This document shows positions 37,372 through 49,822 of a stretch of DNA of 64,000 bases, one piece after another. The DNA is from Galerina marginata. Taxonomy: Eukaryota; Basidiomycota; Agaricomycetes; Agaricales; Galerinaceae. Below the pieces are notes generated by a model. That model was not told the DNA's origin and did not search any database. It saw only the letters and a program-made list of their open reading frames with translations. The position numbers were made by a program, and so were the translations under genes. The stretch is from positions 3,968,001-4,032,000 of the forward strand of contig JAECYW010000002.1 in assembly GCA_023014335.1 (NCBI GenBank), given 5' to 3'. Within the stretch, counting starts at the first letter, position 1. The number at the start of each line of letters is the position of its first letter.

Positions 37372-38869
37372 CTAATACCGAGTATTATTACTGTTGATGA
37401 AGCTCGACACGTAAAAAATTAAAACCCTCACCTCATCTCCGTTTTCTGGTTCAGCATGGCCTTGAACAGGCGAAGCTGACCTCTTGCGTTTGCTGACACG
37501 TTGGTCTTGGCTCTCTTGTTTACGAGACGCCGAGGTGCCTTCTCCAACATCCCGTTGTCGCGTACTTTGCACCTTAGCCTCAGGTTCAAACATTACGCGC
37601 CGCACTCTACGAGCGTCCGTGTTGGCAACATCATCCTCAGCAACCTGGTTTTCGTCTTCCCGGGCATGATACATCTCGACCTGACGCCGCCGCCGCTCGT
37701 ACCTTTCGGCTTGAGCACGGTTCATTCGACGCGGAGGGGTGTTTTCACTGTCGTCATCTTCGTCGGACGAGTTTTTATATTCGCTGTCATCACCCTCCGA
37801 TGAGTCGTCGCTGCGGTTCCGGTCATCGGCCTGTGCTCGCCTTGCGCATTGTGCGTCTCTTTCGATTTCAGCACGGGTCAAAGGATTCCAACGGCGAGGT
37901 GGGGTCGCGTTGCTGTCATTATCACCGTCCTTGTCTTCTTCAGCAGCTTTCCCTGTGTAAAAAGGAGATTGCGGAGGGACGGGCTGCATCCATTTTAGGT
38001 ATAATTTCACGATATCAATCATCAAGGATCTGTGGAGCTCGTTCTCGGGCGTCGCGAAACTGAGAAAGTCGAGCGTCTTCGAGAGGAACCGGCCGGCATG
38101 GCAGATGACGAAGCGAGGTTGGACGTGGGTTGTCGTGGGGGGTAGATTTTGGAAGGGGTAGAAGGAGTGTAGGAAGTTCTCCGCACTGACTTTTTGGTTA
38201 GGGATTTGAGAGGGCGTGTAGCGGCTTATTACGACTGGTCTCATTCGTGAACTTCCGACTAGGGTGTAGTTGTAGCTTTTTTCCTGAAAATATGGATAAA
38301 ATGGTGGGTGGGTCGGTAAATCATCTGCCTTTGGAGGATCGGACGGTGGACTGTTAAAGCGGACGGCTCACATTGACGATATCCAAAAACGGAGTATCTT
38401 GGTTGTTCAGATAGGCTTGTACAATTCTTCTTTCTGGTAGCAGCAGCCACCAGCCTTTTCTGAAAAGAACGCTCAAGTAGACATCAACTGCGAAATAAGC
38501 CTGTGAATCTCACGAGGCACTGGAGGGTGCAACTGGAGCATAGAAAATTAAATAGCTCACCACCAAAGACGTTATAGCGCGTGTCAAGGTTTAAGGTCCT
38601 CCAAGGCATACCCCAAGCGTATTCAAGCCTAGATAACTGGCCAAAACAAGGACGGGATGTTCCTTTCACCGGAATAGCCACATAGAAGTTGGAATACCAA
38701 CCAGATCAGAGCGCATCCGTCGGTGCAAAACATGCGTGTGGTGGACAGCGCACACATTATCGACGTTGGTTATGAGGCAGCGTGGCTTCTCCAAGTTCTG
38801 GATAATTCTTTCTTCAGTTCTTTCCCCAATTTTTTGCTCATCCGTAATGTTGGAGATAGATGATTGCAT
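37372..38869 (-). CDS. HNH-nuclease-like protein of agaricomycete type
   Basis: Starts at ATG 38869 (MQSSISNITDEQKIGERTEE). The first exon encodes an HNH-like core: RCLITNVDNVCAVHHTHVLH. It is spliced (about 50 nt) to LEYAWGMPWRTLNLDTRYNV, then to a domain with RKGWWLLLPER-type sequence (38400s). The last exon is about 290 codons, with PRFVICHAGRFL, then a long acidic and basic tail (DDSSEGDDSEYKNSSDEDDD, then SKRKRSASP), probably nuclear. Many mushroom genomes carry tens of such genes with a Cys-Asn/Asp-His core; they are usually annotated as HNH nuclease domain proteins, without proven function. A GT at the GDE codons near 37433 suggests one more intron, so the exact 3' end is uncertain. 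Confidence 0.6.
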
Positions 38870-39425
38870 CGTAGGATTATAGGTCGAATTGTTGGCGGAT
38901 GGAGCCAGATCCGGCTAGGCAAGTTTCAAAACACAATATGTCCGTCCTTAACCAAAGTATGGAAGCGTTGTGCTTATAATTAATCGAGGCCTAGGGGACG
39001 TGAAAGAGAAAACCAAGATGTGCTGCAAGACCAGACGCGGACACGTGAGCCTGTCTAGAGTTGAGCTGAGTCCATTTCCTGACGACACTCAGACACTGAG
39101 ACACTCGTCCAAACCATTCCTTCTCTTCATCCTAGGGAATTTTTCCTTCTGCAAGTACGGTAGTACCTGAAACCTTAGAGCGATCACTTGTTTCATACTT
39201 GTCCCAACAACAGCTTTGGTATGGACCAAGTATGGACTTTCGGTTCGGAACAGCGAAATCTAACGAAATGCGGCGTGTTACAGTGGCCCAGAATCCAGAT
39301 CTGGTAACACATAACAACTTTTGGACAACTTTTAACGTTCAATACCATGAGGATCTGGATATCTAATGGAGCTACAAATATCCAGTTTTATTAACAGGTA
39401 TTACACGCCTCAAAGTAACACCAAT
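38870..39425. other. intergenic spacer
   Basis: 556 bp upstream of the HNH-like gene and downstream of the MYND gene. No gene seen. Confidence 0.5.
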
Positions 39426-41248
39426 TCATTTTGTTTCGTGACAGTGCGGTTTATGAGCTTTCCAGTCACTAGGAGGCAGTCAGAACCATCCAAAAAATAT
39501 CGTGCTAAAGCGCACCTATTTTGGCATTCAACACCACAATATTGAACTTGCCTACACTTGCTGCACAAGGCCATTATCGTCGCGGTTGGAGTTAGAAAAT
39601 ACTGACATCCTCTATTGCAACACCCGACAATCTGGTCAACCACGAGGTATGTGCCGATGAGGGAGCCCAAGGAACACCAATGGTCAATCGCTACCGAGAA
39701 GACGTGTTGCTGCGGGAGATTGACTGTAGGTTTGAGCCTACGGAGCTTGTCCAGAGTCATCAGCCAGAGGGGTCGCAGTTTTTTAGCCAGTAACATCCGA
39801 AAATCATTCTGTGGCTTCGTCCATTTTTTTGCAGGCAACTCTTTGAGAATAATCGGAATGAGAAATATGTGCTGAGCAATGTACTCTTCAATAAGAAAGG
39901 TCAATGCAGTTTGAATGGATGGGCTATTTTTAAAATATCGAGTACATACCCAGTTCATAAGACAATGTTACAGGCAAGGACCGACGTTTATCTTGTGCAG
40001 AACCTTTTCTTCTGTCTTCACGGTCGAAATTATTTGCGAAAATAACAAGAGCTGAAGCCATCAACTCCACGGCTTGATATTTGGTGACAATCTTCACGAA
40101 CACATTCAACCCGGTAGCATTTGGGATATCAAAAAATAATCTGCAAATTCTCGTTAACGGGACTGTCCCAAAAGAAAGAGTACACTTACTGGAGCACCTT
40201 ATTCGATTGATCTATCTTCCTCTTTTCTTTGGGATGTTCTGCATCAGTCCACGTCGTTTCGAGTCTGCCTAGAATGGCTAGACTAACAAAAAGAGCTTTC
40301 TCGCAGAGGCTCTTCTCCGCATGAGGGGCTACGAAATCTATGAAGTCTTCGATGATTTCACACAAGACCTCGTCCGGCATAGTGGCGTCGAGTAATCGCG
40401 AAAATTGTGGAATAACCCAACGTTGCCTTCGAGCGTCTTCATAGTAGTGTTCAAAGGCTATCGGCCCAGCATCAAGACCATCTGCTTCAGAGATCATTTC
40501 CCGGGTATACAGAAGCTGTTGCCACGGAGAGTTTGCGTCGGAAAATAACAGACAGTGCGTAGAAACATGCACAATCTTGGTGACAAAATACAAGTTGCTG
40601 CAAGAAATCTTCCACCTCAGATTTGGGCAGGTGGATAGGTGAGGGTAGACGTACTGTATCATGATTTCAGGCGTCGAGCCTGAGGATTCATCAGAACCCC
40701 AGTCGGATCTTTTGTCAACTGGCTCTGGCTCATCGATAAGCTTGAACAACCCTGCAAGAAATTTTGTAACCGAGTGTATCCAGGTGGGTTCGAGGGCAAG
40801 CGTATTTTGAATGGGTTTTGTTGACTCAAACAACATCCAGATGTATTCCAAGATCTTCGGCGCATGGTCATGTAAAGTCATCTTTACGTTGTTCACATGT
40901 TTCTTTTTTCTCTTGTTGGGGTATCGTGATATGAATTCCAAGCACCTTGTATAGGCGTCGAGGCAGGACATCTAGAGAGGGTTTCGTCATCAGCACAACT
41001 TTAATGCCGCGTCATAGAGAGAAGTGAGTGACCTGTTTGTCGATCCAGTCTTTATCAAGATACATCATTGGCCCGCATTCTTCTTCGTCTTCTTCGTCCT
41101 CTTCGGCTTCGAGCAAGTCTTCCGCAATTTGATAGAAAAGTTTCTCTTGTATACCCAGGTCACGAAGAATAGGCCATTCTTCGGCCACGTTACTGTCCAC
41201 CAGTCGTAGACGCTCTATGAACCCAGGGCTTGCTACTTCGCGTTGCAT
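39426..41248 (-). CDS. MYND-type zinc-finger protein
   Basis: Starts at ATG 41248 (MQREVASPGFIERLRLVDSN). A long alpha-helical region of unknown fold follows, with an acidic stretch (EAEEDEEDEEE). The C-terminal MYND finger reads CCNRGCQ, then LCSKCRQVQYCGVECQN. Its last ligands are in a small final exon: a 55-nt intron after ECQN leads to SDWKAHKPHCHETK and TGA at 39426. Without that splice the finger would be incomplete, which supports the exon. MYND fingers bind proline-rich peptides; this architecture (N-terminal helices plus terminal MYND) is very abundant in agaricomycetes and mostly uncharacterised. Introns of about 50 nt near 39965-40010 and elsewhere are inferred. Confidence 0.75.
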
Positions 41249-41726
41249 CGTAGAATGTGGGAGGTTTGGAAGCTAAGTATAAGACCCTGGTTGACCTTTA
41301 AAAAGTGCCATCAATTGACCTATGTAATTGAATGCCTCCCTGAGTTTAGTTGGCCGTTGAAGAGGCCACGAGGCTTGCCAGCGTTTTGACGACAAGCGAG
41401 CAGGTCACGGTGCATTTCCAATTAGACCTTTGCCAGTGGGTACAGTGTACTACTCTGTGGAGTCGGCGGGTTCAAAGGAAAATCATTGAGCGACAAAAAC
41501 TGCTTGGAAGGTCAAGTTGTTGCAATGTCAGATTGATAGCAAGTCTAAAATAGGCAAAGACTCAAACATGCGGTTGGCTTCATGACGTACAAAACAAAAA
41601 AAAATTTGAGACGAGCTTTGGCTCGGATGAAAGGCCAGATATTTGAGAAAAGCACATTATACATCGCAGACAGTAAGGGGAATTACAGTTCAAGTTTATA
41701 CCCGTCCATATCTATCTTTCAATTAA
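41249..41726. other. intergenic spacer
   Basis: About 480 bp between the tandem minus-strand MYND and CAND1 genes. Contains an A-rich run at 41590-41604. No gene seen. Confidence 0.5.
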
Positions 41727-44700
41727 TCACTGCTGTCCTATAAGTTCCTTGAATTCGGTGCCCCAAGCCGGGCTTCTCTTGAGTTCTTCCACCAATGCAT
41801 CGAACTTTGGGCTAGCGCCTGCGCTGATTTTGCTCAATGCAGCGATGGCACGCAAGGCACTTCGTTGCAATTCGGCGGCGCGTTCCAGGTCCTGTTTGAC
41901 TGTATCCTTCGTAACAGTTGCACCCTTCATTGTCTTCTCAAGTTGAGGTGTGGCCTCTTCCAGCCGTTGCGCAACAGCGGCAGGAGCGACCTGGGATAGG
42001 CGGAAGAGCATCATGTGGGAGATGACTTTGATCTCGTCGGACTCGTCTGAAAGCCCAGGGATTACACGTTCAAGGAATTCGTGGAGGTTAAGTTTGGCCA
42101 GGCAGGTATCAAGCTAGGTTTCAAGAATAGGTTAGAAAATATTTGAAACAAAAGAATGTAGAAAGAACGACCAACCAGAGTGTACATAGTCTCGTAAGCT
42201 GTCTTTCGGGCATCCAGCCCATCGTCGACTTTATGTGTCCATGGTCCCATTTGCACGGTTCTGATGAGCGTAGTGTCGATGACCGTTTCCTTATAAAGGT
42301 TAGGTAAAAGTGCCACGAGATGGTCTCTGATGAGATGTGGTTTCGTGCGTGCAGCCGAGTTCAACGTCGATAACGCGAGGCGACGAACAACCTGAGAAGG
42401 ATGCGCGTGAGTTGCAATGTCTATCGGTAAAGATCTGATCATCAGCTTACAAGGTTTTCGTCCACCATCAAGGACAAAAAGTCAACAAGAAGTGGAGAGA
42501 ACACCTCATCGAACGATTGTGAAGTCTCCGCAAAGGTATAACGAATAGCTGAAACGACGGTGGCTCGTGTGTCTGGGTTTGGATCTTTGACACGCGCCTA
42601 ATTAACAGAGGGTCAACACAAGATATACATATTCCACAAGAACAGAGGGCATTACGTGTAATTGGGGTAGATATCGAGAGGGATGAGTCGTAGCGAGTTT
42701 TCCAAGGCAGGCAGCCGCGACGTTCCTAGTAGATTCCTCTGCATTTTGCGAATTCTCGAAGAGAGGACCCCAGAGAAGGTCCGCGACGCCTTCCAATTGG
42801 CCATGCGAGCAGTGGGTGACAACCTAAAGTGGAGTGCTTTCAGACCCAAACGGACAGATTAAGACAGCAAAAAAAAACATACTTCTTTCGCGGCATGCAA
42901 CGCCAATAACCTCTTCTTCGGGTCGCTTTCCACCATTTTAACGATCGCTGGAAGAAATTGGTGGAGATTGCCAATGGCGATGTTGCCTACGAACATTGAA
43001 ATCAGATAACATGTAAAGAAAAGGGCCTATGCTTCTTTGGAGACTTACCAGCAGCGAAAGCAGCAGCAGCCCGTGTTTCTTCTTGTTCAGATCCGAAGTG
43101 TTCGATTACAAGATTGAATATTTCTTTTTGCGGAGCCATATCACTGAGGAGGTCAGAAACAATACGAATCAGAAGGTATCATCTCAAGCAGACAGCAAAG
43201 ACCAACATAAATCGGCCAAGCTCTCCAATAATAAGAAGGCTGAGGATAACCAGAGACGGCTTGACTTTCGACGATTTCTGTATTGCATAGGCCTCTTCAG
43301 ACGATGAAACCCATAGAAATATTTTGAATTTAAACTAACCTTGAGATATTTAGAGTATTCCGCAATGGTTCCCGCAGCAATAGCCAGTTGACTCTTAACA
43401 ACCTCGCCGATGCATTTGGCCACATTAGATGGGCTGTTGTCTCCTTTCGCCGCACTTTCCGATGACTTGACCAAGTTGGGCACGACATGGGTAGCGATCT
43501 GGCCGTCGGCCTGGACGAGAGCGGCGAAGAACCGGAAGAGAGAATCAAGAGCGACACCTGAGACAAGGAGAGAGTGGGCAACTTCGTAAATGTCTTTTAG
43601 GAGGTCATTTTCGACTTCGGGGAATGTGATGGTGGGTGACAGCTCCAGAAGGAGAGCTAGATTGGATAGAGCTTGGGAAAGTAAGGATATATCCGCAGTC
43701 GAGATGTATGTCTTGACTTGCGGAACGAGGCTTGATGGTAGACCGGAGGGAATCCCAGATTGATAGCTGTTAAAGGTTGAGAATAAGTCAGAGACGGAAA
43801 GATAGAGCAGAGATAGAGTAAAACAGTGCTGACCTTTTCAACAAGACGTCCAAGGCTCCAAACACCTCGACCTTGCCTGTCCTGCCGCTCTTCCTCAACA
43901 GGCCCATGAGGTAAGAAACACATCCATTCGTCCAATCGTCCCCGATGTACACCTCCTTCGCAACCTTGGTAATAACCCTCACAGCGCCGTCTGTCTTACC
44001 AGTCGTCCTGCAGATAAACTCCCACTCCTTCCTGTCCTTCGACTTGGCAACGTCAGTAGCACAGATCCAGATATCCGCAATGCAGTCCTCCGCACACCCA
44101 CGGACCTCCGCGTCGGTGTCATGGCTGCTCAGCCTGTTCAGAGCCTGGTCGTAAAGTGCGACGGTCCAGTCGTTGACTTTGAGTGGTTTCAACGCATTCA
44201 GCAAGGCTGAGAAAACGCGGAAGGACTCGGATGCGATCCTGGGGTGTCTTTCGCCTAGGGATTTAAGGAGTACGGGTGTGAGGGCTGAGAGCGAGCCGGC
44301 GAAGGTGGATGGGGAATGGGTGGAGAAGAACAGAGCAAGGAAGGACAAACAGGTTAGGTGTAATGTTGAAGTGGAGGTGGACGGAGGTTGCGATAAGACG
44401 GACTTTGAAGTTGATACGATCAAGGCAACTTGGTTGGACAGAGAGCCTGGCAAAACGGTCAACAATGCCTGCAGAAGTCCAAATCCTGCTTGAAGCACTG
44501 CGGGCGAGGTCTTCACTGATTTAAGCTGGTTAAGTAAGGCCTTGGACAGAGCTGGGACCTGGGCCCTGAGCAGGGCGTAAGGAGTTTCCTCGATATCCAT
44601 TGGCACCTCCGTATCGCGTTTCCTCTTTCCACGCGGGGAGGCCTCGTCCTTGGTATCGGGAGTTCCGCCATAAAGTGTGGTTTGGGTAAGGAGAACGACA

Positions 44701-46263
44701 TATGTGGCCCATATTTCCAGACGAACTGTCTCTTCGCGATCTCCGAAGCGCGATATGAGAACAGGAGAGACGTCCTTGTAAGTGCGCGTAAGGCGGTCGG
44801 GGCGAGTTCCAATAACTGCGGAGAGTAATTTGGTAGCCGATCGTCGGATTTTGTACGACGTGTCTTCGTCGTCTGAGTAGCTAGAATTCAGTCAGCAAAA
44901 ATGAGAAGGTCATACCTTCGTCAAAACTTACTCGTCGAGCTCCTCTTCTTCATCGTCATCGTCATCGGGATCCGCCATTTCTTCGTCTTCATCTCCATCT
45001 TCGTCACCAGCATAGTTCTGCAATACGTCAGCTACTGGCATTGGTGAAAAAACTTGAACATACCGGATCGTACTTAATGAATCTGTTTCCGATCCCAATG
45101 ATAGAAGTCAAATAACTATCAATTTCCGTCGGACACCGCAACACCAATGCCTCGAGAGCCTGCAAAGACCCTTCTCTCAACTCATCGTCTTCCTTTTCGA
45201 CTGCCTGCAAGATCCCAGGAACGATATTGCTGAGCGCCGGCGCGATCTGCGTAGGAGAATGGCGTGCCACGGCTGCAACCAGCTGCACCGTCGTCCTTTG
45301 CTTCTCCAGATTCGCAGATGGCGAAAGATTAGACAACACATCCGATTTCAGCAGATCCGTGAAAAGTGCGGGTTGTGAGATGGGGATGAACTGAGAGAGG
45401 GTGATAATCGCCCGTTTTCGCACAACCGGACGTGCATGGGAGAGAAGGGGCGCAATAACTTGGAGAGGTGCTGGGGAGTAGCTCGTCGCCGATATGTGGT
45501 TAGGGAACCGACTGATGAGGATCGACAGGATCGACAAAGTTTCGACGAGCGCTTCTGGAGGTGTACTCGGCTGATATTATCGCTTTAGCAAAGAACGAAA
45601 ACAAGTAATATGACATACATTCTGGATCTGTCCAAGAAGCTTAGGCGTCAATTTCGCACACGCAGTGGCGGCTATCTTTCCATCAGGAGGCAGCTCTGCC
45701 GTGATCGTCTTCAAAGCTAGATTTCGCGATTTAGCGCGTCTTTTTGTTGGAAGATTGACGAAAAACATACCTAGGCCGGAAATATCTCGTAACTCTTCAT
45801 CTTGTCCACCGGAAAAGTCGATCAGCTTATCTACGACGAGCTCCATCTGGTTCTGTTTGAGAATCTTGATCAACTGTCCAAGACTGATTAAAGCGAGAGG
45901 TTGTCACAAAGACAAATCATGAAAGAAAAGTTTGGTATGTACCATTTCACGGCTTGGTTTTTCACTTCTGAGATCTTATCCTCTACAAGCGACAGAACCA
46001 TGTTTAAGACCTTGTTCTCCACCACCTCATCACCGGAGAAGGAGGCTGAATCCTGTTTGATCTCTGTCATCAAATCATTCAGACCCATGAATCTATTTTT
46101 CCTCGTTAGCTTTGTGAAGCTATACCACGACGCGTTTTAGACGCTCACCGAAAGTCTTGGTCTGGCGACTGCATCTGTTCGCACAAGATTAGATTTAGAC
46201 AAGCTTGTACTGCGATTTACAAACCTTTTCGATGAGACTGTTCATAAGGTATATCTTTGTCAT
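41727..46263 (-). CDS. CAND1: CAND1, cullin-associated NEDD8-dissociated protein (TIP120)
   Basis: HEAT-repeat protein that wraps un-neddylated cullin-RBX1 and acts as exchange factor for substrate receptors of SCF-type ubiquitin ligases. Starts at ATG 46263 (MTKIYLMNSLIEK), then FMGLNDLMTEIKQDSASF, ELVVDKLIDFSGGQDEELRD and many HEAT repeats. An acidic stretch typical of CAND1 lies near 44940-45010. The C-terminal TIP120 part is diagnostic: IRTVQMGPWTHKVDDGLDAR, then KTAYETMYTLVG, and a final LKRSPAWGTEFKELIGQQ, stop at 41727. More than ten introns of 50-70 nt. Around 1,200 residues, as expected. I saw no broken exon, although not every splice was checked. Confidence 0.93.
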
Positions 46264-46900
46264 TTTGGCGGACGATCTGTGATAAGAAACAGAAAGAAAT
46301 GGTTGCGAATGAAGGGCCAAGGTCCCGCAACAGGAGTCAAAAAGACGTAACTCGATCACGTGCTTCCGTGGCCCCAAGGTCGCTTGAGCAGAACCATTGA
46401 CGGCCTGCCAGCTTTCATATTATTGCCTTTCTTCATTTGTTCTTCACCGCCTGCAATCTATTTTCACGATTTTGGCGCTCTGCCTTTTGGGTTGACTTGG
46501 CAGCGATGGAGGATCTTCACACTTTCACTGCCTCATCGACTTGAAGACTTTTTTGCCTTAGCCCCAACTCGGGTCAACCAGTTCTCCTTGTCAGTGTTCT
46601 CTACATTGAAGTTCTTGTGGTCTGGAGCGGTGTCGATAGGTCGAAGAAAATACTCCGAATGGATCCAGTTCCGAGCCAAACTTGTCAGGTACACGAACAC
46701 TATCAACGATTCGAACCCTGTTTTCGTTCACCTCTGGACACTGGTTATGATGCTCATATGGTGGCTCGCTACCTCCCTTTACCCATGGGCAGACTGAAGC
46801 GTATGGCGTCGATAACGCTTGATTTTGTACTGGCAAGTACACCGTCCATATTCCCGATGAATAAACCTACATAATATATATATATATATATATGTTCACA
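46264..46900. promoter_or_regulatory. upstream region of CAND1
   Basis: About 640 bp. It holds the CAND1 promoter and a 145-codon plus-strand frame (46360-46797) without motifs. A TA dinucleotide microsatellite lies at about 46871-46893. Confidence 0.4.
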
Positions 46901-47134
46901 GGTGCAAAACTATGGAGAAGCTTGTCGAGTCCTTCGACCGAGTCTTCTTGCTCGCATTCAAAAACGACAAACAACTCATTGCCCGTCTCGCATCTGTCAA
47001 GGGAAATAACACGGCACTCCTTTTGGATTGTTGCCCTTTTCCACCCCAATCCACTCTCAACATACGCGGCCGATTCGTTACGCGATGGAAAGAAACCATC
47101 GAGTCAACTCCAGATGACCTATATCGCGGTTTAT
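46901..47134 (+). pseudogene. possible APH/Aim9-like kinase fragment
   Basis: After a good acceptor (ttcacag, near 46902) the frame reads MEKLVESFDRVFLLAFKNDK, then QLIARLASVKG. This resembles the start of the aminoglycoside-phosphotransferase-like (Aim9) kinases of fungi, where a serine-lysine-leucine segment is followed by FNKVFxLxFxNGxxxIARI. After VKGNN the similarity stops and the frame ends at 47134 without the expected Glu-containing helix or catalytic loop. I found no continuation in the next 700 bp. Either a truncated relic or a gene whose exons I cannot join. Confidence 0.3.
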
Positions 47135-47399
47135 AACGCGTCGCGAGGCAAACCTCAGTCACCGAGATGTGGTTTTTTCAACCCGTCATCCTACTGGAAA
47201 TGGCCAGATTTACGAGTAGCTCGCTGCACGCACCACACACCTTCTACTCCACCGTACTTCTTATACTTCCCTTGTTGACCACCTTCGACAAGTAAACGGT
47301 GGTTTCCATCCCTCAGGGAGCACATGCACAGGGTGCTATTCGACGACGTTCCAATTTCCCGGGAAAATGCCTTCTCGTTTGTATGCCCTCGATCACGAA

Positions 47400-47854
47400 A
47401 CGAAGTCTTTAAAGGCTGAACTGGGTGCAATTCATGGCGTTGTTGGAGGAAGCGAGGTTTCCTTGCATCATCATAATCGCCGCTGCTCCTTCAATCCTCC
47501 CCTCGCGATTTGCGCGATATATGACTCAGTCCCGCACCAGCCTCGTAAGTATCAAGTCCCAGGTGTCTGACGTACGAAACCGTGCTGGGCCAAGTTTACG
47601 CAGTGGAATAACCGCCACCATTTCCATGTTTATCTCAAGTGCACTTTAACGTCCGTCAGGAAGATGTGGAAATTGCAAAGGAGTCTCCGTCGATAAGTGG
47701 GATATATATCCTGTGGGTCAAGCGGCCAGACCTGGCCTATCTTTCCCTTACCCTCGCTTCGAAGAGCGTCTTCGTCCAGAACAATCTTATTCTCTCGCAG
47801 GAAGAAAAACAACTGATTGAAATTGAGAACAAAGACGGTCTGAAATGTCGATGA
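47400..47854 (+). CDS. uncertain small gene
   Basis: A frame reading MALLEEARFPCIIIIAAAPS, with SRFARYMTQSRTSL, is followed by a strong donor (gtaagt, near 47546). Downstream, the segment 47627-47854 is open (VHFNVRQEDVEIAKESPSIS, then YILWVKRPDLAYLSL) and looks like coding sequence. The acceptor joining them could be the cag near 47603, but I could not confirm phase. Family unknown. Reported only because codon texture and splice signals suggest a real short gene. Confidence 0.25.
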
Positions 47855-48094
47855 TGCTGCGCGATTCAGAAAAAACACCGACAACCCATTTCGGAATCGT
47901 GTCGATATGGAAGTTGACCGGCTCGATCCTGTTTCTTGGTCGAAGGCTGGCCTGAATTACTTGTAGGATGGTGTTTCATTCCAGTAAACTTTGGTACTGG
48001 AACAGGATCCCATCCCGCGATGGTCAAGGAAGTCATTTAGAAGGCCACCTGTTGACTTTATCGACTACTCCAACATGGGATATAGCCATTTGAC

Positions 48095-48477
48095 TCACAT
48101 CGTATTTCTGAACTCCGAGATGGAAATGGTGATAATTACTAGGTGAACCAGTTCTTTTGCGGGTTGGACTGGAAATAGGTCCGAGACTGTCTGGTACGCT
48201 TTGAACTGGACCCATAGGTCCTCGTGGTTGCCGTCCACAAAGGTCTTGTGTGCGTTCTCGATGTCGTCTAATTTTATTGAAGGCTGGACTTTCCATACCT
48301 TCATTGACGGGTTTGGGATGTCCAGTATAGGGTCCCGAATGTTCTTTTGGTCATGTCCTTGATCGCATCGGCGGTGTCATCCTCGTGCACGGCAATGGTG
48401 AATGCATCGCGACTTAGGTTATCATATGAAGGAAGGAAAAGATAACAGACGAGGTTGATGGCAGTGCTCATGGACAT
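48095..48477 (-). pseudogene. Crinkler-type N-terminal domain fragment, frameshifted
   Basis: From ATG 48477 the product starts MSMSTAINLVCYLFLPSYDN and continues AFTIAVHEDDTADAIKDM. The frame then breaks at an A-run near 48345-48352, and the adjacent frame carries the rest of the domain: IPNPSMKVWKVQPSIKLDD, then LFPVQPAKELVHLVIITI, stop at 48095. This is the ubiquitin-like N-terminal domain of Crinkler (CRN) proteins, marked by the LxLWKV-type strand and the C-terminal HLVI strand. In fungi these domains precede a nuclease or kinase C-terminus; none follows here. A one-base loss in the A-run explains the break. It may be a decayed effector-like gene or contain a sequence error. Confidence 0.6.
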
Positions 48478-49822
48478 TATGCAGTCGAAGTAACAGCTAA
48501 AGTTTGCAGTGCAATCTGAGTCAGGCAGTTGTGGTGGATCGATCACGTTACCGCTGCCCTCCTGTACACCGCGCCGCCCTGCGAGCTCAAGCGCTCGCGC
48601 TCAATGCTCATCCTCATGCTCTGGCTGTACACACCGCCTGCACGACCCCGCTGCTACCCATCTTACTCCCCGCCTTGCTCCCACCCAGGTCTCAGGTCCG
48701 GCAAGAACAGGAAGACGGCACCAAGTCCGTGCTTGCGACCAGGAGCGGGGCAGCTGTCGTGGAAGGGTACGCCAGACTCAAAGCGACTCACCCGCCTCAC
48801 CTTCACCCGTCGACGACCCGGGGACCTTGTTCTTCGAGTTGCATTTCGCCATCTCAGGGCCCTGAGACCCGTCAACATGCTGCCTAACGCCGTCGACTGC
48901 GTCTGCTGGAACTGCAGCGGCTTGACCCCGGCCTCTGGGGAAGCTGACTGCTGCAGGAACGCGCTCCATGCCCTCTTCTACGCTTGTGGTGCTGCTGGCT
49001 GCGAGTGCCGTCGAGTTGTCTGTACCGGCTCCGCGCTGCTTACCCGTATCTCTGTCCGTTCGACGGCGCATTAGGCGCAGATGCCGTGGACCACCGTAAA
49101 GACTTCCTCGAGACGTGTGGGCATCGGTCCATCTTGCATTGGACCTATTACCTGGCATGATTTTGAGAGGACTACCGCGCATTTATGAATTTAAACTGAG
49201 ATCCATGTGCGTGTCTTTTTTGCCTTTTCTTCAATCTTCTAACGAATATTTCAGGGACCTACGTCGTTGATTACATAGTCGGCTAGAGCAGGCTTGGATC
49301 GCGTACTACGCGTAGGTTAGGCCATCTTTACAATGACCTTTTCTGTGGCCTACCAGTCAGGCTTCTCCTTGAATGCGGTTGCGCAGAGGGTGATAAAGCC
49401 TACTGTGAATAGGTTCAAGCGTAAGTAGAAAAGTTATGTATTGAATATGAAGCCGCTTGTGCAACTCCTGAAGAGCGGATGGTCTTTGGCCGTTTTGTGG
49501 TCATTTCGAGATACGTTCTCCGACGATCCTCGTCCCCATCTGTCGCATATTGGTACTCGAGTAGTACATCAACGCATCACCCTTGAATAGTGATGGATAT
49601 ATTCTATAGTTGAATTGCTAACTCGGGACATTGAATCAGTCTTAACCACATCAGTCTACAAAGCGTTAGGTGAGTCTCGATAACTTCCATGGCCAGTAAA
49701 GTAAGCGTAGATACTGAAGTTGAGATCTTATGAATCAGACAGTTGAGCCAGATAAAAGTTTTCATTGGCATTTCCATTGCATACAAATCATAAGAGGGCC
49801 TAACTAAAGGTCATCTAAGTAA
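48478..49822. other. GC-rich island with open frames on both strands, then AT-rich spacer
   Basis: 48509-49182 is clearly more GC-rich than its surroundings and stays open in several frames (for example 48529-49074 plus and 48778-49182 minus). None has a motif I know, and the compositional bias alone can produce such frames. 49183-49822 is ordinary spacer, presumably including the 3' UTR of the repeat-protein gene. Confidence 0.35.

Noticed and set aside
46871..46893. TA dinucleotide run
   Set aside because: Simple microsatellite of about 11 units; common background in AT-rich spacer.
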